Shown here in pieces: positions 28,488 through 40,900 of a stretch of DNA of 64,000 bases (positions are counted from its first letter, which is position 1; each line of letters begins with the position of its first letter). Position numbers and translations under genes: made by a program. Source of the DNA: Litoditis marina (taxonomy: Eukaryota; Nematoda; Chromadorea; Rhabditida; Rhabditidae); assembly GCA_964036275.1 (NCBI GenBank), contig OZ038434.1, positions 890,560 to 954,559 of the forward strand, written 5' to 3'. The notes below the pieces were generated by a model that saw only the letters and a program-made list of their open reading frames with translations, was not told the DNA's origin and made no database searches.

Positions 28488-28844
28488 CTTGACAACTATA
28501 CTAGCTGTTCCACCAATCGATGTCCTTCTACAGTTATCCGTCAGAAAGGTTTTTCTAACGAACGAGTTATTATTTTGTTCTTAGCTTTCAGAGTTTGTAG
28601 GTGCAGAAGAGACTACCAAAATTTGGAGAAAATGCAAAAACGCCAAAATAGCAAACTTTGACTTGGAAGTTTCAGCATATTACTGTAAAGGGTTATAAGT
28701 GGGTGAAACAAACTATAACAGTATGTTTCAAAGATAAGAGTGACCAGTTGCTTTTTGGCTGTATATTCTGTGAGAACACTGGAGTAGACTTGTTTTGTTC
28801 TCACTGATTGTCACACGATTGTTATACCATCCAAAGTCATTGAC

Positions 28845-29284
28845 AAATTCATCAAAAAGTGGGGGACCAACAGTTGTGTAATTTGTACGAGCTACTCAAG
28901 GACGGATGAACTTCTAGGGACACTGCAACAAAAAGGGAAAAATATAGAGAGGGTTGTTATGAAGTGGTGATGCCACAAAAAGGGAAAAATATTTTGCTAA
29001 CTAGCTCACGGTAGATCACAAGTCACAGCTTTTCTGTTCAGATATGTTACGACATTTAAAAACATTGAGCAAGATTACTGTTGTCGAGATAATTATTTAG
29101 CTGTGTCTTGTCATCTACCGTGAGCTAGTTAGCAAAATATTTTTCCCTTTTTGTGGCATCACCACTTCATAACAACCCTCTCTATATTTTTCCCTTTTTG
29201 TTGCAGTGTCCCTAGAAGTTCATCCGTCCTTGAGTAGCTCGTACAAATTACACAACTGTTGGTCCCCCACTTTTTGATGAATTT
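28845..29284. mobile_element. Foldback element, ~165-bp perfect or near-perfect arms
   Basis: The left arm begins AAATTCATCAAAAAGTGGGG and the right arm ends in its reverse complement. Both arms include CTAGCTCACGGTAGAT and the Drosophila-unrelated block TTTTTCCCTTTTTG. The central spacer is about 100 bp. No coding frame. Confidence 0.8.
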
Positions 29285-29484
29285 TACACTTTTTGTAGAC
29301 ATTCCGGAGGCATGTCTAAATTTTTAATTGAAATATAAAGGAACTAACTATATTTGCTTTGTTGGTTTTCTTGTTAGACCGAACAATACATTCCAAAAAT
29401 GTCGAGGTTTAAAGACGATAGGACATGAAGAATATATTTGCTTCAAATGAAAAACATATGTTAGCGGTACTATAAATTGTATAG

Positions 29485-30215
29485 AAAAATGTTTGACGCC
29501 AACTTTGCACATTGTACTTATGAGATCTTCGGGCCATCACAAAACACTTCATGTTTAATATATGAAGCTTCTTCGTTGATAACGCACTTGCCAACTATTA
29601 TCATAGTTTGGAGAAATATTTGACGTCAACTTTGTTTTTTTTCCAGTATGACGTCATCTGGCCTTCAGAAACCCAGATAACGAAATGTTTACATGAATTT
29701 CTCTCGTTACTTATCCACTTGCCCACTATTATTATCATTTGAAGAATAAATTTAAATTGACGTCAATTTTGTAGTTTTTCAATTAGACGTCATCTGGCCT
29801 TCAGAATCCCAGAATACGACACGGTTAGATGGAGTTTCATCGTTGACAACCCTCTTTCCAACTATTATCATCGTTTGGAGAAATATTTGACGTCAACTTT
29901 GCACTTTTCAAAGATGACGTCATCTGGCCTCCAGAATCCCAGATAACGAAATGATTAGAAAAATTTCTATTGTTACTAATCCACTTGCCCACTATTATTA
30001 TCATTTGAAGAATAAATTGACGTCAACTTTGTACTTTTCTAATTTGACGTCATCTGGCCTTCAGAATCCCAGAATACGACATGTTTAGATGAAGTTTCAT
30101 CGTTGATTACCCACTTCCCAACTATTATCATCATTTGGATAAATATTTGACTTCAACTTTGCACTTTTCAAAGATGACGTCATCTGGCCTCCAGAATCCT
30201 GAATGACGTCATGAA
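29485..30215. repeat. Tandem array of ~130-bp units carrying TGACGTCA palindromes
   Basis: GACGTCATCTGGCC recurs at about 29650, 29786, 29917, 30047 and 30177, a 130-136 bp period. Each unit holds a TTGACGTCAA-like site and a TGACGTCA site. Alternate units are more alike (for example CAGATAACGAAATG versus CAGAATACGACA), so there is a two-unit, about 261-bp, higher-order period. The first unit, near 29490, is degenerate. Confidence 0.8.
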
Positions 30216-32376
30216 TAGATTCCTTCATATTTAAACTAAAGTTACGATGGTATTCTGTTTGAATTTTATCAAAATCGGGAAGTGATACCTTAGGTTACAA
30301 GACAGTTTGTGAGTCTGATTAACCGACCTGACAGAGAAAGCGAGAGAGTGCACTGAATGGAGAGACGCAGAGACATTTATTTCAAAAGGTCCTAACTTGG
30401 TGAACAATTATTTTTTTCATAAAATTTTTTGCAGTCATTCAGTTTTTGTAAGAGTTCTATCACCACTCCAAATTTCAGCCAAATCTGTTAAGTTGCGACA
30501 GAGATAGCACCACAGCACGCCATGACGGAAGGAAGGAAGGACACACGACGGAAGTTGGCGCTCTGGATGAAGCGAAAACGTCATAACTCGGCTCAAACTT
30601 AACCGATTTCGTTAAAATTTGATGCACAACTTGCAAATATGCTGTAGAAAAGTCCCAATTCATTAAAAGTTTTGTTTTGCAAATTTGAGCCCTTTTATGA
30701 GAAAACTAAAAAAATGAAGGCGCGCATTAGCCGGACCAAAGACAAATCACGCACAGCGCTTCGCGCTGCGCGCGATAATATTAACTTTAGCTGCTAATAC
30801 AAACTTGTCGTGCTCAAACTTGTTTCGGGGATGGGGAGAATATCCAAACAGCTCGTGACGCGTGATATAGTTTGCGTCCTGTCTACTTTCGATGTGCCCA
30901 CAAAGTTGTAAGCTTTTCTATGCTCTCGAACAAACCACATTTCTAACCAACCTTTCCCAAATATTACATAAGAGTTGAACTGTCTAGCCACACCAACAAT
31001 TACATATAATTTTTACTTAAGCACAGAAGTTGACGTCAATTCCATCAGATTGCCAGTTCATCATCCTTCATGAGACCGAGATGATCATCTTCAACACTCC
31101 GCATCTGTGTAAGAGTTCCAGACAACTACGTCCCAGCCCAAAACAATTCTATATCTAACCGCGTTTTTGGTGAGCTCACCGGTTTTAGTAACCTTTTGTC
31201 CCGAAATCAACTATGAATCGAAATTCCGTCACCGTTAAAACTGACGGTTAAGACCAAATTTTACGTTAGGCCACGTTGATACTTTTTTACGCTGCATCTA
31301 GCTGCAACTGCAAAAGTATGTCTTATAAAGAATTCATCCCAAGACCTCAGGCACTGCAATGGCCGGTTCATGGACGAACCAACCGAAAGTGGACGGTACA
31401 CAAATCATGGGCGGACCATGATTCGTGTATGCTAATACTTCGCTCTCGTTATGTGTTGCTATTTTTCCCAGGCCTTTATTCTCCCGGGTAGTTTGATGTG
31501 ACCTAATAATGTGTGAAATGACCACTTGAACTGGCTAGAGAAGTCAATAGAGCGCCCGTGCGACCAGTATGACCAATTACTCTATTTTGTTCATGACACT
31601 CTTCTCGGGAGACACCCCTTCCTGCTTCTTCAATCGAGACGAGTTTCATTTCTAAAACACTCTTTAATATTCACATACTTGTACGTTAATAACACTGTAT
31701 AGGAGTTGCTCTCTTCAGATCAGGCCTATACTATCGCGCCGTGTTTGTAGTTTTATCTTCCATGTTTTTTGGTAAAACTCACACATTATCGCGTGTATCG
31801 AGATAAAACTAACCAAGATTTAGTACTCCCTATAATTTATGATCAAGAACTAGTTTTTTTTGCGGTCGTTCGTTTATTGTGTATTCACCCATCTGTGCTA
31901 GTACTGCAACATTTTGACTCTGTCCCATTCAAGTATTGACTGCAGCTAGTTCTGAAAATTTTCCAGGGTAACACTACAGATGATTTTTCGAGTGAAAAAG
32001 CTACCTGGACGTTCAAAATTTATACTATCAAATACGAAAACTCAGTCTTTAAATAACTTCAGATGTAGTTGTTCATTCGAATTTCGCTTGTTTAAAGCAG
32101 AACGATTATATGTGAACCAATCCCGTGTCAACGGTCCTCTGATCTGCAATTGAAAAATGTATTGCAGTTTAAAGGACTGAAGCGTTATGATTGGACCACA
32201 TAATCGTCCTTCTTTAACCAGAAAAGCCATGTTTCGGAGTAGGAAAGGTTGCGAGCAACACGTACTGATTTTTTCCACGTGAATCTGTCTTTTATAACAA
32301 TTAGATGTCGACCTTGATCCAATAGCAACGCGATTTGTTACACAAAACTGTTTATTTGATTGATACCGATATCTTC

Positions 32377-32380
<4 letters not shown>

Positions 32381-32428
<48 letters not shown>

Positions 32429-32450
32429 AAGAGAAAGAGAGAGGAGAGAA
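32381..32450. repeat. (GA)n microsatellite
   Basis: About 70 bp of GA-rich sequence, the first half a perfect dinucleotide run. Confidence 0.95.
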
Positions 32451-32586
32451 ATTTATTCTATCAAAATAGATCTACAGTTGATTTTTATCACCTTCAGGTA
32501 CACGTGCAGGTCCATTTTCACGTTTTTTTGTGAACTAAATTCCTTTGCGAACACGCTCTAACTTGCGAATTTTGAGGAAAAATAAA

Positions 32587-32645
32587 TGGGATCAAACTAC
32601 AAACACAGCGGTAGGGCCACTTACACCGCAGAGTCTTTGAGAAAA
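32587..32645 (+). repeat. Dispersed repeat, family R2
   Basis: Core GATCAAACTACAAACACAGC, followed by TTACACCG. Forward orientation. Confidence 0.6.
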
Positions 32646-33529
32646 GTGATTCTGTTATTTGCGCCGACTCGTTTATTTTGATCAATATATTCTAAATCGA
32701 ACTCTGAGATTGATACATTTTCTTATAGATACCTCGTATTCAAAATTGACTGAAACCTCTGTTACTGTAGGAGTCCCAGTAAGAATGAAACACACTATGC
32801 CCTTCCTTTAAATTCGATCAATCGTTGGTTGCAGTTTAGAATACATTCCGGGAGGAATTGTACTGCAAGTACCATTTGCTTTTTCCTGTCCAATTTCCTT
32901 TTTCGGTGTTTCCTTGATAGTATGAGTCTAACCAACAACCAGTCTCTCTCTGATAGCCCCGTCTCCCAGACTTTCTCAATGTGATTGCCGTTCCAATACT
33001 TTGCATTTCTTCGCAGGAACCTCCAAAACCTCTCAACCTCAAATTTTCAATGTATTTATTTGATACATTCATGTACTCGACATATAGTATCAAATGGTTT
33101 TCTCTCAAACTTCTTGCTTCGTGTGCGGTTTGAACAAGGAAGTGCTAGAACTCACAGGAGTTTGTGGCAGTAATGTCTGCTAGTTTTCCGTCGCTTTCAC
33201 ATGAAATTTCACACTCCGAATTCGTCATTAGAAAACGGCTTCTCGCGTAGATTCTAACGGAATTATCAAGCAGCACTAGAACTCAGTGATGCGTTTCTTC
33301 TTTGCTTTCTCGTTCATTTCTTCTACGTCATATTTGTTCCGTGTCAAATGATTTGGGCAACATTACAAGTAGAAGTTGATTGAATGATCTTCCATGAGTC
33401 ATCGCAGGCGAAAGAGAAACATATTTCCATAACCAGTTCTTGACAATTCTGCAACGGATACTTTTCCTTGTATTATCTCAATCACTGCCATTCGGAAATT
33501 GCTTGATAAGTGTCTCTGTGTTTAGTATA

Positions 33530-33607
33530 AGGTTCGCGCTCTTGAAAGCAAGTCTGTAACGATGTATGTTGCCATATCTCGCTGTGTTTGTAGTTTAATT
33601 TCGTTGA
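33530..33607 (-). repeat. Dispersed repeat, family R2
   Basis: Reverse-oriented copy: CTTGAAAGCAAGTCTGTAAC, then CTCGCTGTGTTTGTAGTTTA. Confidence 0.6.
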
Positions 33608-33833
33608 ATTTCGGTCGAAATTGGTAAAATATGACGCCTGTCCAGATCAAACTACAACAGAGATTTTTCACTTTCTTTAAAGCTGCAAGTATGAACCCAT
33701 TACTCTTGTTTTTCTCCAATCTCTTGTTCTATATTTACATTGCTTGCTTTTCACTAGACAACAACTTCAACCCTGATTCGAGAAAATATTGATCACTACT
33801 CCTCTTTTCAGAGTATTTCAAGTTGTAATGTGA

Positions 33834-36800
33834 ATGACGAAGTTTGTAGTTTGGTCTATCCTTTTGGCTGTTGCTCAAGCACATAATCAATATCAATTAA
33901 ACGAATTCCACGACCTGGTTCAACAAAAAACGTACGGAAACAGAATATCACAGGTTCGTGCGACCCAGAATAAAAATGTTACGAATGTAAAACACGCTCT
34001 CGAAAAGTTAAATAATGAATCTGCATCACAATTATTAACTGTGTATATAATAAACTAAATAGAAGCATTCCGCAATTCTCGTATGCTACAGCCTTACTTA
34101 TGGATCGAACCAAGAACGCCAAAACAATACCTGTTGGTATGGTTATTTGTAGTTCCATTTTATGCTGTATGCAGATCAAACTACAATATAGAAATGGGCA
34201 GGAATTCCCGAAACTGCCTGTTTTTCTTGCAGTGTCCATGTGTTATACACACTGCCAGTAGACAATGTATCTCATATGATTCCCGATATTTGGCTTCAAA
34301 TGTTGAGGAGGCGATACTTGCATTCATCGATCTATCCAATCAACAATACCAAGCAGACGTCGTCGTAAGTAGTTTATTTTTGCGATTACAAGAACTTTGA
34401 CCATCAAACTAATCATCAAAACTAGGGTTCGTGAAGACCAATTCAAAACTTGTACTTTCGGCCTTCGTTTGAAACACTACGTAAAAGTTCAACAACTACT
34501 TTGTGCAACAGTGTTGCTAGTAGGTTTCGAATGCTAGAAATGAGCAGTTTTCACTCGCCCACTCTGCAGTTTTAACACTTTCGTTTGTTGTGGAGATTTC
34601 TAGGACCTATTCAAATTTGTGGTTTGTGGTTCAAGTTATCATTTCACCACATATAATGGTGTGAAAAAGTTTCAATGTTCATCACTGTTCCGATGTAGAG
34701 CTCGGCCACATTCCGCTGTTCCTCTTCTCAATGTCTACAGTGTTTTGGTATTCTTTTCTATCGACTACAAGATATTGGCCTCGTCCCGAAGAAATTCAGG
34801 TATTCACTTATAAACATTAGCATGCTTGTCTGCGATTGGCCAGCTACAAAAGCGAGCGAGCATGAAGATCAGTGAGGCCGGAGACATCTGCGTCTCTCCG
34901 ACCTGCGCACTCTCTCGTCGAGGCTGCTACAAAAGTGGCTGACCAATTGGCCTTCACTTTGTATAAAGATTCAACGAGAGAGTGCAGGTCAGAGAGACGC
35001 AGTCTGTTTTTTTGTCTGCGACCCATTGACCTCGGAACTCTCTCGCTGTTGTTGCTGGTCAATCGCCCGACATTGCGGCTAATGCTACTGAGCACTACCG
35101 CCAAAAGTTCGAGTTTTAGTTCCCTCGGAAACAAAATAACATGGTTGATTGCCTATCTGCCCTTGTGTTTATTCTCGCTTGCGTTGTCTACGTTTTACGT
35201 GACATATTATTAACAACAATACTGAAGTCTGAACACTGTTCAAGAGTGGCGCGTGAAACTGCAACGAATCCCGTCTATTCAGCCACTTGGTGATATATCA
35301 GAGGCGGTATTCATCAACATGTCGGACTTTCCATTCCAACCTGTGTCTCCTCAAATATACGCTGTTTCTCTGTGCCACTTTCGCTCGGATGAGAATGTCG
35401 CAAAACACTTCGAAAAGAGAGACACACAATGGGATAAAGGTGCCAGGATGTTACGTTCTGAGGTCTCAGAAATTCAGTCCACATTTTTGTCTTGATCTTG
35501 GCAAGAGGGATAAGTCAGAAATGAACAAATGAAAAGCTTTGTATGTTAAGATTGAACATAATGAATTGTGACATTGAACTAAAAGAAGGTGGCCTGGCCG
35601 TACTTGATGTTCCCCTTTCAGTCCGAGTATCCGTCTTCTCGCCAGATCTGAATTGCAACCAGCCGCCTGCCCGAAGTTCAAATTCGCCCGGCCCTCGATA
35701 GTGAGTAACAACCAGTCAATACCTATTTTGAGCGCGAAAGCAACGTAAAAATCTCATGACTTCCCAATAACAGTTATCCTTCAGAAATCAGCATTGATCG
35801 AGAACCGGAAATTCGCGAAGAGTTAATAGCGTTTTTCGGGAAGAAAACAACTATCAATGTACGCCGTCATAAACGCAAAATAAGTCACTGAGCTAGACAT
35901 GCGTTGTTCACGTCAACCTGAAACGCCTGCATAAGAAGTTTGCCTCTGCTGTAGGTAAAACGTTCTCAGTTTCAACTGTTGTTTATCAGCCTGCGTCTCC
36001 TCAAACATATGCTATTTGCTTGAGTAAAACTTGTCACGGCAGCGACATTGGTCCTGGATCTCTGAAGGGCGTAAAAATAGGACGGCCCACTTTTTAGGAC
36101 GTAAAGTCCACTTTTTGGGGCGAAAGTCCACTTTTCGTTACGGATTACGTAATTTTAGGGCAAAAGACGTATTTGTAGGGCGAAGGTCGTATTTTTAGGG
36201 CGGAAAGACCACCTTTGAAAAAATTACTCGGAATTACCAAAAATTTCAAAATTGATGGATTTGGCTGAAACTGAGGACTTATGGGGTATCGATCATTGCG
36301 ATCTCAAATATGGATACTGAAATTAATTTCACGCACACGACACGACAAATATATCAACATTGGAAATTGGGAATGAAAATTTGGGAACAGGGGTAGTTGA
36401 TGACGCTTATTTCGAATATGAACATGCTGTTAAAGGTGGTGGGGGGCTAAAGTATCATGGTGGCCAAAACAAGTATTTTCAAACCAAACTTTCGGGGATG
36501 AGGTAATCAATCATGGGGATAACGAATATCGATACGGGGTTGAAGGTGGTGGGGGGCTAAAGTATAAATCTTTCAAATTCATTTGTATTGGGTCAAACTT
36601 GCAGAGAAGGGGTAGTTGACGATAGGGATCGCGAATATCGACATGACGTTAAAGGTGACCGAAACCGAATTTTTTTTCTGAAATTCAAGTTTTCACTGCT
36701 TTTGAGTACGCGACAATGCACACTGGTAAATCTTCTGGGCAGCTGGGGCCTCGCGTTGGTGGTTGCCGGACACCGGCGCGCCAACGTTACTGCGCTGCGC

Positions 36801-39800
36801 AGTTTTTTTTATGAAAGAGAAGAAGACGAAGAAAGGGAAGAAGCAGTGAAAACTTGAATTTCAGAAAAAAAATCGGTTTCGGTCACCTTTAACGTCATGT
36901 CGATATTCGCGATTCCTATCGTCAACTACCCCTTCTCTGCAAGTTTGACACACTGGTAAATCTTCTGGGCAGCTGGGGCCTCGCGTTGGTGGTTGCCGGA
37001 CACCGGCGCGCCAACGTTACTGCGCTGCGCAGTTTTTTTATGAAAGAGAAGAAGACGAAGAAAGGGAAGAAGCAGTGAAAACTTGAATTTCAGAAAAAAA
37101 ATCGGTTTCGGTCACCTTTAACGTCATGTCGATATTCGCGATTCCTATCGTCAACTACCCCTTCTCTGCAAGTTTGACCCAATACAAATGAATTTGAAAG
37201 ATTTATACTTTAGCCCCCCACCACCTTCAACCCCGTATCGATATTCGTAATCCCCATAATTGATTACCCCATCCCCGAAAGTTTGGTTTGAAAATAGTTG
37301 TTTTGGCCACCATGATACTTTAGCCCCCCACCACCTTTAACAGCATGTTCATATTCGAAATAAGCGTCATCAACTACCCCTGTTCCCAAATTTTCATTCC
37401 CAATTTCCAATGTTGATATATTTGTCGTGTCGTGTGCGTGAAATTAATTTCAGTATCCATATTCGAGATCGCAATGATCGATACCCCATAAGTCCTCAGT
37501 TTCAGCCAAATCCATCAATTTTGAAATTTTTTGTGATTCCGGGTAATTTTTTCAAAAGTGGTCTTTCCGTCCTAAAAATACGACCTTTGCCCTACAAATA
37601 CGTCTTTTGCCCTGAAATTACGTAATCCGTAACGAAAAGTGGACATTCGCCCCAAAAAGTGGACTTTACGTCCTAAAAAGTGGGCCGTCCTATTTTTACG
37701 CCCCTCAGAGATCCAGGCCCAAGTCGTTGCCGTCTCAATTTCGACTCAGTCGGCGGGGGCCGAGTCAGTCATTTCTCAGAGTGGCCTAACTTGTTAACTT
37801 CTTCCAGTTGCCGCCTCCTCCCACGTTAGTGCCCAGCTATATCCAATCCACCATAGCAGCCGGACTGCAATACGAGCTACAGAACGAGAACAGTGCGCAG
37901 GCAGACAGGGTTATCGGCACATTTTCTACACGTTTTCGTGAAATTCCGCTCATACACCTTTCGGAAGCAATACAGTATTAGTTAGATCACTGCATTTAGT
38001 ATGGCACCATGAGATGTAATTTGAACTCGATACACGCCATAAAAGCAATGGGATCAAACTACAAACACAGCGGGTTAGAGCAGCATATACCGTATCTGCT
38101 TGTTGCCTATAACAACGACTCGCTTTTCTTGGTCGGACACGTTTTATGCAACTGAGAATATTTCTACCAGAAATATGATTGTTCATATTGCAGCTGCTTG
38201 TTTCGCCTGTTACTATATTTGATCGAATATCATGTTCTGTACGTAAAAGGATGTCCATTACAATCTCAATTTGGGGAAGTATTGATTGTTTTGACAACAA
38301 TGTTCTGTATTTTCAGCCGACTGCATTCGGCGCGAACCAGCGCGACAGAACACAGAATATTGTACTGCCACCGGAAAGACAACAGGAAAATAATAACAAC
38401 AATAATAATAATATTGGTAAGTAGGCAGTACAAAATCCGTTCCACTATTCAGTATACTATTTAAGTATAATGTATAATCTTGATATTGCTCACTGCTATC
38501 GGCCACTTATACAGCACGTGGGTGTTTGGGTGTTTGCAGTTGATAATACCTAAACGTCATTTCCTGGAGAGTGATATTGCTCTCAACTCATTTTCACTGA
38601 GTCGTGTGAGTAGTGTAGTTCACTATTCTACCTTTCTTCGATTAACGTTGTTTTTCGGAAGGTGGCTTTTCTTAGAGGAAGTTTGTCGAGCGCATGACCA
38701 CTAGTAATACTCTGTTCAGATCATTTACAGTACCCATTTCTCTGCTTGGGGCCACTACCGTAACTTTTAGTTTGTTCAGACCAGTAACAGTAACCTTCAG
38801 TCTGTTCAGGTCTGCCCAGCATCGTCGACAATTCTCGACCCTCTCCCCAATTGTCCCCATTTCCGCCGTCTCTCTCCCCTCGACCGGGATCGTTTCGGCC
38901 AGGTCCCAGGCCCCGCCCATCTCTATTTCGCCCCTTCCCGCCAAGGGCACGTCCCATCCAAACTAGGCCACGCCCATTCCAACCCCAACCATTTCAACGT
39001 CCACCAGTACAGCAATGGCAGCAGCAGCCTACACAGGTTAGCTTTAGAGTGGCTCTCTATCATACTATAAAGTCTCTATCATAGTATAAAGGTGATTCTG
39101 TCATCCGCATTCAGAATCACATTGACATTTCTGACGTAGGAGGTTATATGGATATGAGTAGTATGTTGGGTTGTTAAAGTTGAACTAGAAACTAGACTCG
39201 ACTCGAAAAAACGAAAATTTTCGAGTCAAGTCGAACTCGAAACTCGAAAACTCGAAATTTCCGAAAACTCGAAAACTCGAAATTTTCCAAAACACAAAAA
39301 CTCGAAAACTCGATTTTTCGCCAAACTCGAAAACTCGAAATTTTCCAAAACTCGAAAACTCGAAATTTTGAACTCGATTAACAACCCTAGTACTGTAGGC
39401 TGAGCATAGTACTGAGGTAGTGGGCACAACCAACCCGGCGATCTTATCTTATCCTGGGTTTGTCCTAACTTTCGCAGGACGTGTCCTAACCCAATATAGG
39501 CGCGTGGAAATAGCGCAACTTCGAAGAGACCTCCGAAGACCCAGGTACTGTTCACGAGATAATAATGCGTATGGCTTCATACTGGCTTGTGATAAAAATG
39601 CGATCAAACTCACGCGCTGAAAAAAATACCACCGAAGTATGAGTCATGTGCTCAGTGAGAAATAATGTAGAAACTCCTTGCGACATGAATTTATTCTGTT
39701 TAAACAAAAAATTAACATTAAAGTGTTCGATGGAATAAGAAATGATTATGGTATTTTCCGGTAGACGCAACAATGGAATCAACAAACCCAACAGCAATCG

Positions 39801-40900
39801 CAATGGAACAACGGATTGACACTGGTAGGTGTCTAAATTACTACCCGTAATAACCACCTGAAATTAAGTGAAATCACTTAAATTGCGATAAATAAGCGAT
39901 AAATTACAAAGATACGATTAATCTTTGTAATATTACTAGCAGTACATTCTCATATCTTCCCGTTCTCATGTATTCATTTTCAGGGTTCATCGACTGGTGC
40001 GGGCTTGGGTGAGATGATTTTTCTGTTATTTCGGAGAGCATCCAGAATAATCGGTTTTCTGGAGAGAAAACTGTTTCCGCTCAGTTACCAAGTGAAACCT
40101 AGTTTTTAGATTTTCACTGCGACCGTACTCACTGAGAAGTAAGCGCATAGTAATGCAGAGACGATCAATAGAACGTAAAAAGCAGAACGAACTTTCTAAG
40201 AAGCGCTCTCTTCGAAAGACATTTTTCTCTTCCACTCCCTGATCGTCTTTTGCAATTACTTCTTTCTAGGAAGTTCTCTCGGCTCTCTTGGATCAGTTGG
40301 GAACTTTCTGGGTCAATTGTTCTCAGGATCCCACAGCGTCGGTAGTAGTGGCGGTGGTAGTGGGACTGGAAGCTCGGATCAAACCCATATAATACTCGGT
40401 AGGAGAAAATCGAACTTGTGCGAAAATATCACATAAACGCTATTATAGCTACTATACTCCCGAGCTACCTAGGTATGCCTACGTAGACGCGAAAAGTTCC
40501 ACTACGGCTACGGCAACCATCTCGAAACTACATGAAGCAACTAAGCAAATCTTGAATCTTGACGGTAGACTGCTTGTAGCTCAAAAAGTGCTCATCGGCA
40601 TCCTACTCCAGTTGATTTTATTTAAAAAGGTCCCACTATGTTTTCGGAATGATTCAACTGTTTGAGAGTTAAGGCATTTTCCCATCAACCACACGCTCCA
40701 TCACCAAATAACTTCACTGTTTGGTTCAAAATATTCTATTCTGTTCTATACTTCTTCTTTTTATTTCAGGAACTCGGGAAAAAAGGCAGACGAACGAAGA
40801 AATAATAGGAACCAGATACACAATTGGTTGCACGAACCGAGGAGAAGTCGAGAACGAAATGCTGTCTTTGTGTGGTTCTCTCCTATACTTCCTTAAATGA
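33834..40900 (+). CDS. Secreted Pro/Gln/Asn/Gly-rich low-complexity protein
   Basis: Exons 33834-33953, 34233-34364, 37808-37909, 38317-38416, 38810-39036, 39765-39824, 39984-40008, 40270-40398 and 40770-40900 join in phase into 341 residues. Residues 1-16 (MTKFVVWSILLAVAQA) form a signal peptide. Then come a Cys-containing segment (C41, C43, C52), a short proline run, eight Asn at 143-150, a Pro/Arg/Phe-rich block at 153-210 with PRPGSFRPGPRPRPS, a Gln/Trp-rich block (QQWQQQ, QQWNQQTQQQSQWNN), and a Gly/Ser-rich block. The end has two Cys (C319, C333). The ATG follows a CCTCTTTTCAG acceptor by 22 nt. Two donors (GTTCGT, GTTATC) are weak. The composition suits a structural extracellular or cuticle-associated protein; no named family is recognised. 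The 3.4-kb intron 2 holds a large foldback. Confidence 0.75.
34889..35002. repeat. Small inverted repeat
   Basis: GCGTCTCTCCGACCTGCGCA mirrors TGCAGGTCAGAGAGACGC across about 60 bp. It lies in intron 2 of the secreted-protein gene and is noncoding. Confidence 0.6.
36050..37719. mobile_element. 1.67-kb foldback element
   Basis: The ends GTCCTGGATCTCTGAAGGGC and the reverse of GCCCCTCAGAGATCCAGG are inverted. The outer arms carry repeated phrases such as AAAGTCCACTTTTTGGGGCG and pair over about 600 bp. The centre has two direct copies of a 230-bp block (36721-36950, 36951-37178) containing a GC-rich core near GACACCGGCGCGCCAACG. No transposase frame. It lies inside an intron of the secreted-protein gene. 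Confidence 0.85.
38048..38105 (+). repeat. Dispersed repeat, family R2
   Basis: Core GGGATCAAACTACAAACACA, then CATATACCGTAT. Forward orientation, in an intron of the secreted-protein gene. Confidence 0.6.
39185..39382. repeat. ACTCGAAA repeat tract
   Basis: Irregular tandem copies of ACTCGAAA and TCGAAATTTTC span about 190 bp. Shorter, degenerate tracts with the same unit are at 54300-54460 and 56905-56965. They produce a Phe/Ser/Arg-rich shadow frame on the minus strand. Confidence 0.8.
40512..40561 (+). mobile_element. Decayed LINE 3' tail
   Basis: CAACCATCTCGAAACTACAT, followed by AAGCAAATCTTGAATCTTG, aligns with the last 50 bp of the RTE-type LINE at 15345-18332 (CACCATCTCGAAATGATATG, then AAATCTTGAATCTTG). 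It is a strongly 5'-truncated or SINE-like relative, in the last intron of the secreted-protein gene. Confidence 0.6.

Larger units (their letters stand above)
30216..33811. other. Gene-free stretch with simple repeats
   Basis: No exon could be supported on either strand. The stretch holds a GGAAGGAAGGAAGGACA run near 30528, a GC-rich hairpin near 30757-30775 (CAGCGCTTCGCGCTG), a decayed foldback near 31145-31270, a GA microsatellite at 32381-32450 and two copies of dispersed repeat R2. Short frames near 32042-32278 and 32836-33108 lack convincing splice context. Confidence 0.5.
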
